A DNA stretch of 64,000 bases from Timema cristinae (GCA_039000515.1 JBCFYV010011135.1:31649876-31713875), one strand, 5' to 3'. Counted from the first letter of the stretch, positions 32,432 through 42,396 are shown. The notes: generated from the sequence alone by a model not told the origin. A program made the numbers and translations.

Positions 32432-34991
32432 AAGAGGGAGAGAGAGAAGAGAGAGAGAGAGAGGTGCTGAAATATCAAAATATTTGTTAAGTTCACTTTA
32501 GCAGTTTGAAATGTGTTTTACGCACAATAAATAAAACATTGTCGATATCAGTAATCTTGGGGTAAAGAGCTCACCTCAAGATCCGATGTTCTATGGTTCA
32601 AACCCAGCCAGGGTCGACGGATTTTTCTCGGGTGATGAAAATCTGTAGCATAACTTCCTTTGGATGGGGAAATATAGCCGTCGATTTTGAAGCGTAAAAG
32701 AACCTTAGAAGAAGATACCTTGACTTGTGAAATTGGTAGGCACTTTCGATCTCGCTCATAGAAATTATCATGTACTGATATAATTGGTCGGTTCAGAAAG
32801 TGGCATTAAATAACTTAAATAAATAAACAAAATATAACATTTTTGCGACATTTATTATTTTACATTTTGTATGAGAGTAATGGTCAATCATTTTTATTTT
32901 AATGAGAAATAGCGATATATAAAAAAAATATTCTTAATTAAGCAGCAGATACCTGGAATTTACCAGGGACAAGTACCAACACTCAATATTACCAATCTAG
33001 AAAATTTTATTTCCATCGGCCAAAGACCATTAATTAATAAGAGAAAGTAAAATTTAAGAATGATAAATTCAGCCGTAATTTTTTTCTATCCATAGTACTA
33101 TACCGTTTAAACTAGAGTTGATCCTTTTTATCCCCGTAAAAAAGAATTTTATTTACCAACTTATAATACCAAACAACCCACTTTGATGGCCACATCGTTT
33201 CGCAACAGACTAGACTCTTGATGACGGGGAGAACAGGATTCGACCCCGGTTGGCTGTATTTAGGGTGGTTTTACCTAAATGGTGTTCCACTCTCCCTCCA
33301 CACAAATGTGGGTACACTTCCTCTGAATTCAAATTTACCAGTCCCTACCTAACACATTAGAGTAGTTAGTATAAAGGTGTATAACCTAAACAGGTAAAAG
33401 ACACTCTCCTAAAAAAAATAATAAACAAAATCCAATCATTTTATTTACTAATATTTGAGTCTTTATTAATGTATCGTGAAATTTTATTATTGAAATAAAT
33501 TACAAGATCCAAACCCAATTTCATATTTTTTAAAAAATAAGCTTTACTCTAGTTATTTATTTTGCATTGCAGATGGATGTGGAGGACACAAAAATTCCAC
33601 ACACCTCCGAAGACTCGTATATACCTGTTCAGAAAACTAATAGTCCCGACACTATTCCGATATATCTTCTTCTCCTTAAACGAAAGAATAATCTACCGAA
33701 ACGATACGAAGCCCCTCTTGTTTACAAGTATCGTCAAAATGACGATCAACGTTCGTCACTTGAAAATGCTCCGGAAAAATCCGGCTCGGAAAGTGCTCCT
33801 CGCGAGAACGCTCGCGAATGTAAGACAGAAGGCTGCCACAAGTTTGCTAAAAACGGCGGCCATTGCATATCTCACGGAGGGAACTCTAAGACTTGCGAGG
33901 TGGAAGGATGTATCAAGTATCCTCTGAAAGGTGGACGATGCAACGCGCACGGCGGCAACTATAATCATTTGAAATGTAGAACGGGAGGTTGCTCCAAGTA
34001 CGCTATGAAAGGCGGTCATTGTAAACCTCACGGAGGATGCTCAAAAGAGTGTAAGGTCGAAGGGTGCACAAAGTATCCTCTAAAAGGCGGGCTTTGCAAG
34101 GCGCACGGCGGCCAGGTTCACGACTGTTTGAAATGTAAAAGTGAAGGCTGTGATAAGCTCACCCAGAGAGGCGGTTACTGCGTAGCACATGGAGGGAGCT
34201 CGAAAAAATGTGGCACGGAAGGGTGCACAAGGATCGCCAGAAAAGGCGGACATTGCAACATCCATGGGGGTACTCGTATTAGATACATGTGTAAAACTGA
34301 AGGCTGCGCTAAATGGGCTCAGAAAGGCGGACATTGTATATCGCACGGAGGGATATCGAAAACGTGCAAAGTAGAAGGGTGTGATAACCATCCTCTGAAA
34401 GGTAGAGTATGTAGGATACACGGAGGCACTTTTTATGGTAGATCAAAGTGTAAAGCGGAAGGTTGCTCCAAGCACGCTCTTGTCGGCGGTTATTGCAAAC
34501 CACACGGCGGAAGATCGTACAAGTGCAAGACGGAAGGCTGTTATAAGTATCCTCTAAAAGGTGGGAACTGCAGGATGCACGGAGGCACTACCTTCGATTG
34601 TTTAACATGCAAGACGGAAGGATGTGACAAGTTTTCTTATAAAGGCGGCCATTGTATACTACACGGGGGGAGTCCGAAGAAATGTAAGACAGAAAGTTGT
34701 ACTCGGAGGGCTCTTAAAGGCGGACATTGCAAGTTGCATGGAGGCGATTATAATATTTTACAGTGTAAAGCAGAAGGATGCTTGAAGTGTGCTAAGAAAG
34801 GGGGCCTTTGTATTTCACATGGAGGTATCTCGAGGAAATGTAAAATAGAAGGGTGTGATAAGTATCCTCTGAAAGGCGGGCATTGCAAGCTGCACGGAGG
34901 GACCATTTATAATTGTTTTATATGCAAGGTGGAAGGCTGTACAAAGCGTATGAATAAAGGTGGCCATTGTATAATACACACAGGAAGATGA
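25293..34991 (+). CDS. Gene C: four-exon Cys/His-repeat protein, 571 aa (span)
   Basis: Predicted join: 25293-25370, 27064-27156, 28588-28713, 33573-34991, all phase 0 with GT..AG introns and no internal stop. The N-terminal 99 residues are acidic and hold IKQE, IKTE and IKKE, one per exon. The last exon has a spacer of about 80 residues with a basic patch (LLLKRKNNLPKRYE) and then 15 C-x4-C-x9-C-x2-H units. This is the best-preserved member of the cluster. A zinc-stabilised repeat protein, probably nuclear, is a reasonable inference; target and function are unknown. The gene shares exon order, splice phases, 5' flank and intron segments with gene B, so the two arose by segmental duplication. 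Relative to B it has gained a MITE, three S1/S2 SINEs, a foldback element and a minisatellite. Confidence 0.85.
25830..26183. mobile_element. Foldback element F1, ~350 bp hairpin
   Basis: Arms of about 160 bp are near-perfect inverted repeats, from TGCAGCAGAAGGGAGCGC to GCGCTCCCTTCTGCTGCA. They meet at GGTCAGAACTTTTT / AAAAAGGTCTGACC near 26000-26030. Internal words AAATATTTCTCCAGTA and GATATCAACAG recur in the foldback at 62862-63072. It lies in gene C intron 1, inside a 1.3-kb segment that gene B lacks. Confidence 0.8.
26190..26350 (-). repeat. S4 SINE, reverse
   Basis: tRNA-like head on the minus strand: TCAGCTCAACCAGTAGCATG (A-box side) and GGGTCCCGGGTTCGATTC (B box), then a body with GGTTTACCC. 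Related copies lie at 30785 and 41300. Confidence 0.6.
26351..27063. other. Gene C intron 1, 3' part
   Basis: AT-rich. Blocks such as GGGG-TTCCCCATGGGAATTTTCGG recur imperfectly three times (about 26580, 26740 and 26885), a loose roughly 150-bp tandem pattern. A T-run and CAG at 27053-27063 form the exon 2 acceptor. Confidence 0.4.
27064..27156 (+). CDS. Gene C exon 2
   Basis: 31 codons (AEMHAPEFVNMAIKTEILESCEPES.., ending LEDNHE), donor GAG|GTATCC. It keeps the 3' segment that gene B skips by an earlier donor. FVNMAIKTE is identical in B, and a divergent form is present in D. Confidence 0.83.
27272..27835 (-). repeat. S2 SINE, reverse, split by an S1 SINE
   Basis: The reverse S2 runs from TTAGCACCACATCTTAC to CGGGTTTGAACCCCGAT, is interrupted by S1 (27460-27749), and resumes with TGAACCCCGATCTCC..TTAGACCATGCC. 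The nested order shows S2 was here first. Confidence 0.78.
27460..27749 (+). repeat. S1 SINE, full length, nested in S2
   Basis: Head GGTGACCTGGTGGTCTAGGG, B box GGGTTCAATCC, tail (TAA)n. A perfect 12-bp duplication TTGAACCCCGAT (27448-27459 and 27750-27761) lies within the B box of the host S2. Confidence 0.9.
28040..28225 (+). repeat. Old S2-like SINE shared with gene B intron 2
   Basis: B-box-like GGGGTTCGAATCCTGGCC and an S2-like tail. Orthologous in position and sequence to 8940-9125. Confidence 0.6.
28222..28458 (+). repeat. S2 SINE, forward, absent from gene B
   Basis: Head GCTTTGGTGGCTGCATAGTC, body CTCTCCTTCCACACAAATGC, 3' part ATAACCTGAAGACCTGGTGC. The flanks (GAATAGAAAGAC and ACTTAAGTTAATTTACATTC) are contiguous in gene B near 9130-9160, so B is the empty site. 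Confidence 0.75.
28588..28713 (+). CDS. Gene C exon 3
   Basis: Acceptor AATTCCAG, 42 codons (VCYEKASLVNDPIKKEVSD..SLPPIFEDIK), donor AAG|GTACTG. It contains the IKKE motif that B has lost. Confidence 0.83.
28823..29590. repeat. 28-bp minisatellite, ~27 copies
   Basis: Tandem GGTTGGACGACAAGGGTGGAATCACAGG-type units (26-29 bp) starting 110 bp after exon 3 in gene C intron 3. Open frames across it are products of the repetition: all frames give the same low-complexity peptides. The homologous spot in gene B (about 10096-10145) has fewer than two units. Confidence 0.88.
29693..29785 (+). repeat. S2 SINE head fragment
   Basis: Head GGTGGCGTAGTTAGCTAACG and B box AAGGTTCAAATCTC. It stops before the S2 body. 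Confidence 0.65.
30292..30545 (+). repeat. S2 SINE, forward
   Basis: Head CTCCGGTGGTCAAACGGATT, B box ATCGGGTTCAAATACC, 3' end GGTGGTAAGACACTGTG, then an A-rich tail. Confidence 0.65.
30785..31000 (+). repeat. S4 SINE, forward
   Basis: tRNA-like head CACCTTAGCTCAGTAGGTAG and B box CCCGGGTTCGATT, followed by ATGAAGC.ACGACAGGCCTAG and GGAAACAGTAATGGATG. The same tail occurs at 41420-41525. Confidence 0.7.
31001..32100. other. Gene C intron 3, no further feature
   Basis: 31180-31740 is GC-richer than its surroundings, with no clear frame or repeat end. Near 31860-31905 GACGTTAGA and TCTAACGTC form a short inverted pair. Confidence 0.35.
32105..32345 (-). repeat. S2 SINE, reverse
   Basis: CACCTTATTACGGGC (3' end), CCACATTTGTATGGAAG, TTTGAACCCTGATTTCC (B box reverse), then CAGTCTAGTGTGAGA. 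Confidence 0.6.
32399..32461. repeat. (AT)n-(GA)n microsatellite
   Basis: About 14 AT dinucleotides directly followed by an interrupted (GA)n run. Confidence 0.9.
32555..32830 (+). repeat. S3 SINE, forward
   Basis: Head TCTTGGGGTAAAGAGCTC, B box ATGGTTCAAACCCAGCC, body GGGTCGACGGATTTTTCTCG, 3' block GGTCGGTTCAGAAAGTG. It matches 43398-43690. Confidence 0.72.
33175..33420 (+). repeat. S2 SINE, forward
   Basis: Head CACTTTGATGGCCACATCG, B box GGATTCGACCCCGG, body CTCTCCCTCCACACAAATGT, then TATAACCTAAACAGG. It lies in gene C intron 3, 150 bp before exon 4. Confidence 0.7.
33573..34991 (+). CDS. Gene C exon 4: 15-unit Cys/His array
   Basis: The acceptor TTTTGCATTGCAG at 33560-33572 opens at ATG GAT GTG, in phase 0. 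A spacer of about 80 residues is followed by 15 units, CKTEGCxKYPLKGGHC-xxHGG. All 60 ligands are present; the last unit ends HTG. Linkers alternate strictly: four residues after every odd unit, six or seven after every even unit. Even units tend to carry YPLKGG, and three long linkers contain an extra Cys two residues before the next unit (DCLKC, DCLTC, NCFIC). The physical repeat is therefore a dimer of about 54 residues. The exon is GC-richer than in A and B. It ends in TGA. Confidence 0.92.
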   Translation: MDVEDTKIPHTSEDSYIPVQKTNSPDTIPIYLLLLKRKNNLPKRYEAPLVYKYRQNDDQRSSLENAPEKSGSESAPRENARECKTEGCHKFAKNGGHCISHGGNSKTCEVEGCIKYPLKGGRCNAHGGNYNHLKCRTGGCSKYAMKGGHCKPHGGCSKECKVEGCTKYPLKGGLCKAHGGQVHDCLKCKSEGCDKLTQRGGYCVAHGGSSKKCGTEGCTRIARKGGHCNIHGGTRIRYMCKTEGCAKWAQKGGHCISHGGISKTCKVEGCDNHPLKGRVCRIHGGTFYGRSKCKAEGCSKHALVGGYCKPHGGRSYKCKTEGCYKYPLKGGNCRMHGGTTFDCLTCKTEGCDKFSYKGGHCILHGGSPKKCKTESCTRRALKGGHCKLHGGDYNILQCKAEGCLKCAKKGGLCISHGGISRKCKIEGCDKYPLKGGHCKLHGGTIYNCFICKVEGCTKRMNKGGHCIIHTGR

Positions 34992-36168
34992 AGAAAAAAA
35001 AATTGCTAAACACGGACGGTTGAAAAATGAATGCTCTAAAAGATATTAATTTTAAAAGAATGGTGGAGGTCCTTCTTTCGGATGTAAACATAAAATAGAG
35101 ATTTGTGAGTGCTTGCAAATTCGAGTTTGAGTCGAATTTTAGCAGCTGCTCAAACTCAACAATTTTTTAAAACTAAAAAAAAAAAAAATTCCAGTACTCA
35201 GAATTTTTAATATTTCTCTCAAAAATTCCTGATTTAATTAATTTAATGTATTCTTAAAATATAATTTTACAGCAAATAAGAGTCCCTCAATATTTCTTTT
35301 TATCTAATTTTTAAAAAATGTACAGTTATATTAAATCTATTTAAAAAATCGTATTTGTGTGATTATAAATCTTTTCTAAAAAAAAAATATGTTTGTACTT
35401 ATTTATGGGTTATGCATGGATCTTTTATAAAAATTAAACTTGAAAACTTGAAATACTACTCTAACTCAGAAAAAAAAAAAATCTCGTTTTCAGTCAAACT
35501 TTATTCGAAGAGAAAAATACCTACTTGCACAGCTTTACATAAGACTGAGGCTTACCTTAAGATTAGAAAATGGACAATACCAGCTTTTCGATTCCAATTC
35601 TTAAATTTTAACCTCGATTCTTCAATACTCGATTCTTTCTGGAATAGGCCTATAATATAAAATTAAAAACTGTATTTAATTAATTGAACTTTTGAAACTT
35701 TTTTTTTTACAAAATACAGTGATGATTTTAATTTTGGCTTTAAAACTTTAAAATAAACTTCACATTCAATTATTATTATTATTTTACAATGTGACAATAA
35801 ATTGGCAAATCAATTGTAATTTATTTCTTAACACAAGGTTGGTATCTGTTAATATCTAGGTTTGTTTTTGTTTCTGGAATGCATTGAGAAACATATCTAT
35901 GGATTGAAGCAAAATATCAATTTTTAGATTTTTGTATGGGATTCATACTTTTAAAATTTATTATAAACATAATATATTAAGTAAATAACAAAAAAATAGA
36001 TTACAAATGGCCTGTAACATATGATATTTATTCATTCTATTAACAAAGCCTTCACGATCATTTGCACACATCTTTTAGGAGTCAAAGCATCAAAAAATCA
36101 AGGTACCTTCTCGATAATCTAAAGAATCAGTAGGTATCGAAGAATCAAGGAATTGAATTTCCCATCTA
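34992..36168. other. Gene C 3' flank, AT-rich, nothing assigned
   Basis: Presumably includes the 3' UTR. AATAAA-type words are present but none is diagnostic. No repeat borders seen. Confidence 0.4.
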
Positions 36169-36170
36169 TA

Positions 36171-36393
36171 CAGTAGCCCCATGACTTCTTTGGTGCTGAC
36201 TGACAGCTGACAGCTTTGAAAAGTTATCAGACCAAATTATGTATCCTTACGCCGAACCATATGATCTGCAAAAACATGTGTTTAGCAGCTGTCAGTTCTG
36301 AGAGTCAAAATTTAGATATATACCTAAATGTTGACTGTCAAAAGTGACAGCTGTGAGCTGTCAGTCAGCACCAAAGAAGCCATGGGGCTACTG
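36171..36393. mobile_element. MITE M1, longer copy, 223 bp
   Basis: TIRs CAGTAGCCCCATGACTTCTT and the complement ending GGGGCTACTG, TA on each side, with inner CTGACTGACAGCTG / CAGCTGTGAGCTGTCAG repeats. Its interior is longer than that of the 24497 copy. Confidence 0.85.
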
Positions 36394-36555
36394 TACTTAA
36401 CCCAATCCCTGGCACGAGAGTTTAAAAATCATCTTTGTTTTCTTGAACTTTCACTGGTGGGGGCGAAAATTTATGTTTCATTGCAATAAGTTATTGTAAT
36501 ATCTATAAACGACCCACTGCACTTTTAGCTAATCTGAATATTTAACATTGAAGCT

Positions 36556-36832
36556 AGGGGTAAGGTGTCAGACTTCTGTGCTGGGGTTCGGGGTTCAATC
36601 CTCGGTTCCGGCACAGATTTATCTGATTACCAAACCCTTCCTTTTACCTCTGACAAGACGTGTATTAATCATAACTTGTGAATGTGGGGAATGCCAGACC
36701 TCCACCGTGGTTAGGATCCCATGTTAAACTGTAGATCCTCCATTTCATCTCACAATCACCCTACCATTACACATTAGTGTAAGTGCGTATAACCCGAATG
36801 GGTAGTAAGACGCGGTGTAATAATAATAATAA
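36556..36832 (+). repeat. S1 SINE, head slightly truncated
   Basis: Starts at AGGGGTAAGGTGTCAGAC, within the A-box region, and ends in (TAA)n. A perfect 13-bp duplication TAACATTGAAGCT flanks it (36543-36555 and 36833-36845). Confidence 0.88.
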
Positions 36833-37138
36833 TAACATTGAAGCTGGTAGATGAAGCCACCAGTTCGATGCTATACTATTGCCATTAATAAAGTAATAAA
36901 TGAAAAAATAATTGAGTTGTGAAATTAAGTGTGGGACAAGTATATAGAGTGGAAAAGTGGTTGCCTGACCTATGCAGATAGCTATGCAATGCATTAGCCA
37001 GTAAATGGGATAAATATAAGACAAACTTTGCAACATTCGTTAATCGATTTTGCCAGTAGCTACTTTTTACCCCAGCACACCATCTTCAGATGTAACAACC
37101 AATAAACATGATTTTGTTTTAAATCGTGGGTAAATACA

Positions 37139-37615
37139 CAGTCCATTGTTCATAGGAAGAACCTTATCTGACAGCTAGAACAGTTACTACAGTCCAATGT
37201 TCATAGGAAGAACCTTATCTAACAGCTTCTACAGTCCATGTCAAGGAAGTACCTATCTGACAGCTAGAACAGATACTACATCAGTTTTCGTAGGAAGAAC
37301 CTATCGACAGAATAATTACTACAGTTCATTGTTCATAGGAAGAACCTTATCTGACAGCTAGAACAGTTACTACAGTCCAATGTTCGTAGGAAGAACCTAT
37401 CTGACAGAATAATTACTACAGTCCATTGTCATAGGAAGAACCTTATCTGACAGCTAGAACAGATACTACAGTCCAATGTTCGTAAGAAGAACCTTATCTA
37501 ACAGAATAATTACTACAGTCCATTGTTCATTGAGAACTTTATCTGACAGCTAGAACAGATACTACAGTCCAATGTTCGTAGGAAGAACCTTATCTGACAG
37601 CTAGAAAAGCTACTA
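37139..37615. repeat. ~50-bp minisatellite, about 10 copies
   Basis: Units contain ACAGTCCAwTGTTCrTAGG, AAGAACCTTATCTGACAG and CTAGAACAGwTACT. Several copies lack the middle CTAGAACAG part, so length varies from 38 to 52 bp. Confidence 0.85.
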
Positions 37616-38117
37616 GATATATTTTCAACTATTCATACGTCAAGTCACATGATTGGCAGTTGTCACTTTTGATGGTTGAATGTTGTTAATTTTGTCCACA
37701 AACATGTGTTTGTAATTACTAAAAGGTTCACCCATTGTTAATTGGTTTGTACTGGGTGTAGGTAAACGCTACATTGGAGGAAAGTACCAGAAGTCCCCTC
37801 GGTCATTGTGGTGTCAACTGTATAGTTATTAAGTACATATAGGAAAGTTAACATCAAACTTCATCCAATCTTCCAGCTTTATATCTGTTTTATTGAAATA
37901 AAAAACAATAGTTTTCAATAAAAGATGTGTCACAATTTATTAAAAAGGACCATACAATTATTTGAACTATATTAGATCAAATTATTCTGAAATCTTTTGA
38001 CCTTGAGACAAAAAAAAACCCATTGAAACCTTCTATAAATGCTGGATTAAATAGCCACACTACTTTAGTTGTTAATTACTGTTATAACTATATATAAACA
38101 TAATATTCTTTAAATTT

Positions 38118-38695
38118 AAAAATTATACCTGGACAAGGGAATCTTCCTATGTCAGTGCTTTGACCACTGAGCTATCCAGGAATCGCCCCATGCCCAGGGT
38201 AATTCTTCACTCATGTTTTGAGGCAGAGTCTGTGATGGATTTTGTGCAAATCCTCTATACATATGTGTGATCAATTAATATCATGAGCTATCAGATAATG
38301 CAGCCACCTTTGACGCGGTAAGGCTTAACACGCCAAATTTACCATGACAATTGTACAAATGCGCATATCATAATGGATTAAAGAGCCAAGCAAATGGGTA
38401 GTAAGACGTGGTGCAAAATAACATTTATTTTTTAAAATTATATTTGATAACTACAGTTATTGCCGCAGCGTAAAGCCCTCCCGAGTTGAAGGTGGCTAAG
38501 TTATCCGATAGTTTGTGATCTTAATTGATTACTCATATGTATCTGATGACACCCACAACTCCATCACAGACTCTGCCTTAAAATTTGAGTGTAGAATGAC
38601 CCTGGGCACGGGACGATTCTTGGATAGCTCAGTGGTAAGAACATTGGGGTGCTTAGCCAAAGGCCCAGGGTTCAATTCCTGTTTCCAGGTTTCAT
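38118..38695. mobile_element. Palindromic element P with tRNA-like ends, long copy
   Basis: The left arm (38118-38340) and right arm (38459-38695) are inverted repeats of over 200 bp. Each ends outward in a tRNA-like block (right: TTGGATAGCTCAGTGGTAAG and CAGGGTTCAATTCC). The central 120 bp includes an S1-like tail scrap (GGGTAGTAAGACGTGGTGC). It is the most complete of the P elements. Confidence 0.72.
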
Positions 38696-39444
38696 TTTTC
38701 TGTTCATTGAATACTTCTATATGGTAGTATTGAAAGCTTATAATGCCAACCAGTTGATCTCTCTTGTCAAGATTAAACTTAAAGTACTACCGACCAATCT
38801 TTTTGCCACAAAGTTCTTTTTTTTTTTCTTCCAAAACAATCTTTTATGTAGCCATAATATGAACTTTTGTTGAATTATCTATGTGCTAAACCACCTAAAA
38901 TATCTTGTTAGAACTTTCAAAAAGAAATTCGAACTTTTTATCATCAACATTACGGTGAGTATAGTCATTTAGCATAAGTAGCAACTCGGTATAAAAAACT
39001 GAGATTACCGGCCCAAGTGTTTGTTGTGCTTACCACATGAAGCCCTTATCCACAAATGTTGGCACTATCTTCACAAACATAGTGTGGTCGCTTGGTCGGA
39101 TATAGCTTTCCTACGATCTTATGCCATGGAGTTTTTTTTATATATATATAATTATTAGCCAAAATCCATGCAAATATGATTTAAATTGCCTTACAATCCG
39201 TAATACAGAGACCTCTTAATATCTGAGAGAAAAATGGTTAGATAATGGACACACTATTATCAGAATCTAATGCTCACAAAGACTTAAATTAATCAATAAA
39301 TTAATTTTAAATGTTTCAAGATATCAAAAAAATTATATTCGCCAATCTTTGAATTAAAAATAATACAAGTTTTTTTCTTATCATTAGTTTGGGGAGAGAT
39401 AAAAATAATAACAATCAAAAATAGCATATTTGAAAAATGCCGCT

Positions 39445-39535
39445 TATACATCTATTTGGGATTCGAATATTTTCCCTCCATAAATCGGCAATCCAATTTA
39501 TTAGAAGCCTGATGCCTTAGACTGCACAGCCTTAG
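39445..39535 (-). repeat. S2 SINE fragment, reverse
   Basis: A GGGATTCGAATATTTTCCC B-box-like block and a GATGCCTTAGACTGC head block only. Confidence 0.45.
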
Positions 39536-39744
39536 GTGTAGGCTTTAGGCCCATTAAATCGCAAATAGGTACTCAGAATAATGCCTATTAAAGTGGCTGC
39601 CTCGGTTAGCGCGAAAGTTTCAATTACTGTCAGCCCACGCTCCTTAAAATAAAATTGATTTTGTCATTTACTGGAGCTATTTCTCTATCATGTATGAACT
39701 TATACTCTCTTTAGTCCTTCACCTACAACTACCCTTTGTAAAGT

Positions 39745-41262
39745 CAACAAGAAGAGGGGAAAGAAAACTTCGAAACTTCTTATTTCAACTAAAAGAGGAA
39801 AGTTTGCTGCTAGTTCTCAAATATCAAACAATGACTGTATTTGTTAGAGGAAACTTCTTATCTGAAGGTAAAGAGGAAAGCTCGCTGCTAGTTCTCAAAT
39901 ATCAAACAATGCTGTATTTGTTAGAGGAAACTTCTTATCTCAATGTAAAGAGGAAAGCTCGCTGCTAGTTGTCAAATATCAAACAATGACTGTATTTGTT
40001 AGAGGAAACTTTCTATCTGAAGGTAAAGAGGAACGCTCTTTGCTAGTTCTCAAATATCAAACAATGACTGTATTTGTTAGAGGAAACTTCTTATCTGAAG
40101 GTAAAGAGGAAAGCTCGCTGCTAGTTCTCAAATATCAAACAATGACTGTATTTGTTAGAGGAAACTTCTTATCTCAAGGTAAAGAGGAAAGCTCGCTGCT
40201 AGTTCTCAAATATCAAACAATGACTGTATTTGTTAGAGGAAACTTCTTATCTCAAGGTAAAGAGGAAAGCTCGCTGCTAGTTCTCAAATATCAAACAATG
40301 ACTGTATTTGTTAGAGGAAACTTCTTATCTCGAGGTAAAGAGGAAAGCTCGCTGCTAGTTCTCAAATATCAAACAATGGCTGTATTTGTTAGAGGAAACT
40401 TCTTATCTCAATGTAAAGAGGAAAGCTCGCTGCTAGTTATCAAATATCAAACAATGACTGTATTTGTTAGAGGAAACTTCTTATCTGAAGGTAAATAGGA
40501 AAGCTCGCTGCTAGTTCTCAAATATCAAACAATGACTGTATTTGTTAGAGGAAACTTCTTATCTGAAGGTAAAGAGGAAAGCTCGCTGCTAGTTCTCAAA
40601 TATCAAACAATGACTGTATTTGTTAGAGGAAACTTCTTATCTCAAGGTAAAGAGGAAAGCTCGCTGCTAGTTATCAAATATCAAACAATGACTGTATTTG
40701 TTAGAGGAAACTTCTTATCTGAAGGTAAATAGGAAAGCTCGCTGCTAGTTATCAAATATCAAACAATGACTGTATTTGTTAGAGGAAACTTCTTATCTCA
40801 AGGTAAAGAGGAAAGCTCGCTGCTAGTTCTCAAATATCAAACAATGACTGTATTTGTTAGAGGAAACTTCTTATCTCAAGGTAAAGAGGAAATCTCGCTG
40901 CTAGTTCTCAAATATCAAACAATGACTGTATTTGTTAGAGGAAACTTCTTATCTGAAGGTAAAGAGGAAAGCTTGCTGCTAGTTCTCAAATATCAAACAA
41001 TGACTGTATTTGTTAGAGGAAACTTCTTATCTGAAGGTAAAGAGGAAAGCTCGCTGCTAGTTCTCAAATATCAAACAATGACTGTATTTGTTAGAGGAAA
41101 CTTCTTATCTGAAGGTAAAGAGGAAAGCTTGCTGCTAGTTCTCAAATATCAAACAATGACTGTATTTGTTAGAGGAAACTTCTAATCTCAAGGTAAAGAA
41201 GAAAGCTCACTGCTAGTTCTCAAATATCAAACAATGACTGTATTTGTTAGAGGAAACTTGAG
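39745..41262. repeat. 78-bp tandem array, ~19 copies
   Basis: Units are highly homogeneous (for example ACTGTATTTGTTAGAGGAAA, then AAAGAGGAAAGCTCGCTGCT). Because 78 is a multiple of 3, one frame stays open as 26-residue repeats (MTVFVRGNFLSEGKEESSLL..), interrupted by AAATAG in two units and a 1-bp loss near 39909. No splice sites or non-repeat coding sequence flank it, so I treat it as a minisatellite, not a gene. Confidence 0.88.
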
Positions 41263-41299
41263 CTAGTTCTTCTATCCAGTCCACCTCATTACACCCTAT

Positions 41300-41525
41300 C
41301 CCTATCTACTAAAAGTCCCGGTCTCAATTCACGCCACTTACCATTGGTGAAATGTGGGTTTACCCCTTCACATTGATGAATTAACTGGATATTGTACCAG
41401 ATTTAGTGTTAATTTATATTATAAGTCATATGAAGCCGCAACAGGCCTAGTAACCCTGTAGTGGAAAATATATGTCGTGAAAAAATACTAACCCAGGCCA
41501 CAGGTTGGAAACAGTAATGGATGTA
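41300..41525 (+). repeat. S4 SINE-related copy
   Basis: The front (AAGTCCCGGTCTCAATTC..GGTGAAATGTGGGTTTACCC) and the tail (GAAGCCGCAACAGGCCTAG .. GGAAACAGTAATGGATG) match S4 elsewhere. The head is missing. Confidence 0.55.
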
Positions 41526-41637
41526 AAAGGTAAAGTTTTCATTCACACACAGAGAACAACCCTAGTTAAAACTGTTTCTATATATTTAAACTAGTTAACC
41601 TTGTCAAATGCTCTGGTGTTAGTAGTAATCTCTAAAT

Positions 41638-42152
41638 CGGTGGGATGGTGACCTGGTGGTCTAGGGGTAAGGTGTCGGACTTCAATCCTCGGTCCCGGCT
41701 CAGATTTATCTGATTACCAAACCCTTCCTTCACCTCTGTCTGACAAGACGTGTATTAATCACAACTTGTGAATGTGTGGAAAGCCAGGCCTCCACCGTGG
41801 TTCGGATTCCATGTTAATTTATAGGTCCTTTCCATTTCATCTCACAATCACCCTACCATTACACATTAGTGTAAGTGCGTGTAACCCGAACGGGTAGTAA
41901 GACACGGTGATAGTTATATTAATCTAAATCGGTGGGTCTCAAACTGGAGTACGCGTACGCCTCCGGGGGTACGTGACTTTCAGGGGGATCATGAGCAGTT
42001 CTTAAGGGAAAATGGACAACATTACTAGAGAATCGCACGTATTGGGGAATTTTTGGGATGACTGAGGGAAATTTTCTCCTTCGATTGATTACCTGTTATT
42101 TGTCATTTATCGTGACCAAGGGGTACAATCTAAATAAGTTTGAGAACCGCTG
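41638..42152. mobile_element. hAT-type MITE interrupted by an S1 SINE
   Basis: The left end CGGTGGGTCTCAAACTGG and right end GTTTGAGAACCGCTG are inverted. The flanking 8-mers CTCTAAAT and CTCAAAAT differ at one base, as expected for an aged 8-bp hAT duplication. The S1 SINE inserted seven bases inside the left end. Confidence 0.72.
41645..41922 (+). repeat. S1 SINE, forward, nested in hAT end
   Basis: Head ATGGTGACCTGGTGGTCTAG. The segment just 5' of the B box is deleted (GGTGTCGGACTTCAATCC). The tail is short. Duplication TCTAAATCGGTGGG at 41631-41644 and 41923-41936. Confidence 0.82.
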
Positions 42153-42165
42153 CTCAAAATTATTC

Positions 42166-42302
42166 CCACACGTCTGTCGCATACTCATCCTGAAATTACG
42201 AGTGAAGAATAATCCTGACTAAGGGGACACATCCTGGGTAGCTCATTGGTAGAGTATTGTTGTTCTAATCCAAAAGTCCTGTGTTTGATTCCTGTGTCCT
42301 GG
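42166..42302 (+). repeat. Single arm of palindromic element P
   Basis: GAGTGAAGAATAATCC, TCCTGGGTAGCTCATTGG (A box) and GTGTTTGATTCCTGTGTCC (B box), matching the right arm of element P. Confidence 0.6.
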
Positions 42303-42396
42303 TTTTAATTTAATTTAAATTAATATTTACATTGTAAAGTACAACCAACTATAAACATATTTAAAAAAAAAACTCTTAGGTGTTTATTGACCTGTT

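Noticed and set aside
33562..34503. Additional open frames on both strands across the gene C array
   Set aside because: They are shadows of the repetitive coding frame and lack the Cys/His motif.
37139..37615. CRISPR-like alternation of repeat and spacer
   Set aside because: Units are contiguous minisatellite copies, not constant repeats separated by unrelated spacers, and the genome is eukaryotic.
39690..41185. A 26-residue repeat protein in the 78-bp array
   Set aside because: No start or splice context outside the array, in-frame stops in two units, and DNA identity too high for protein-level selection. Kept as a repeat with a note.
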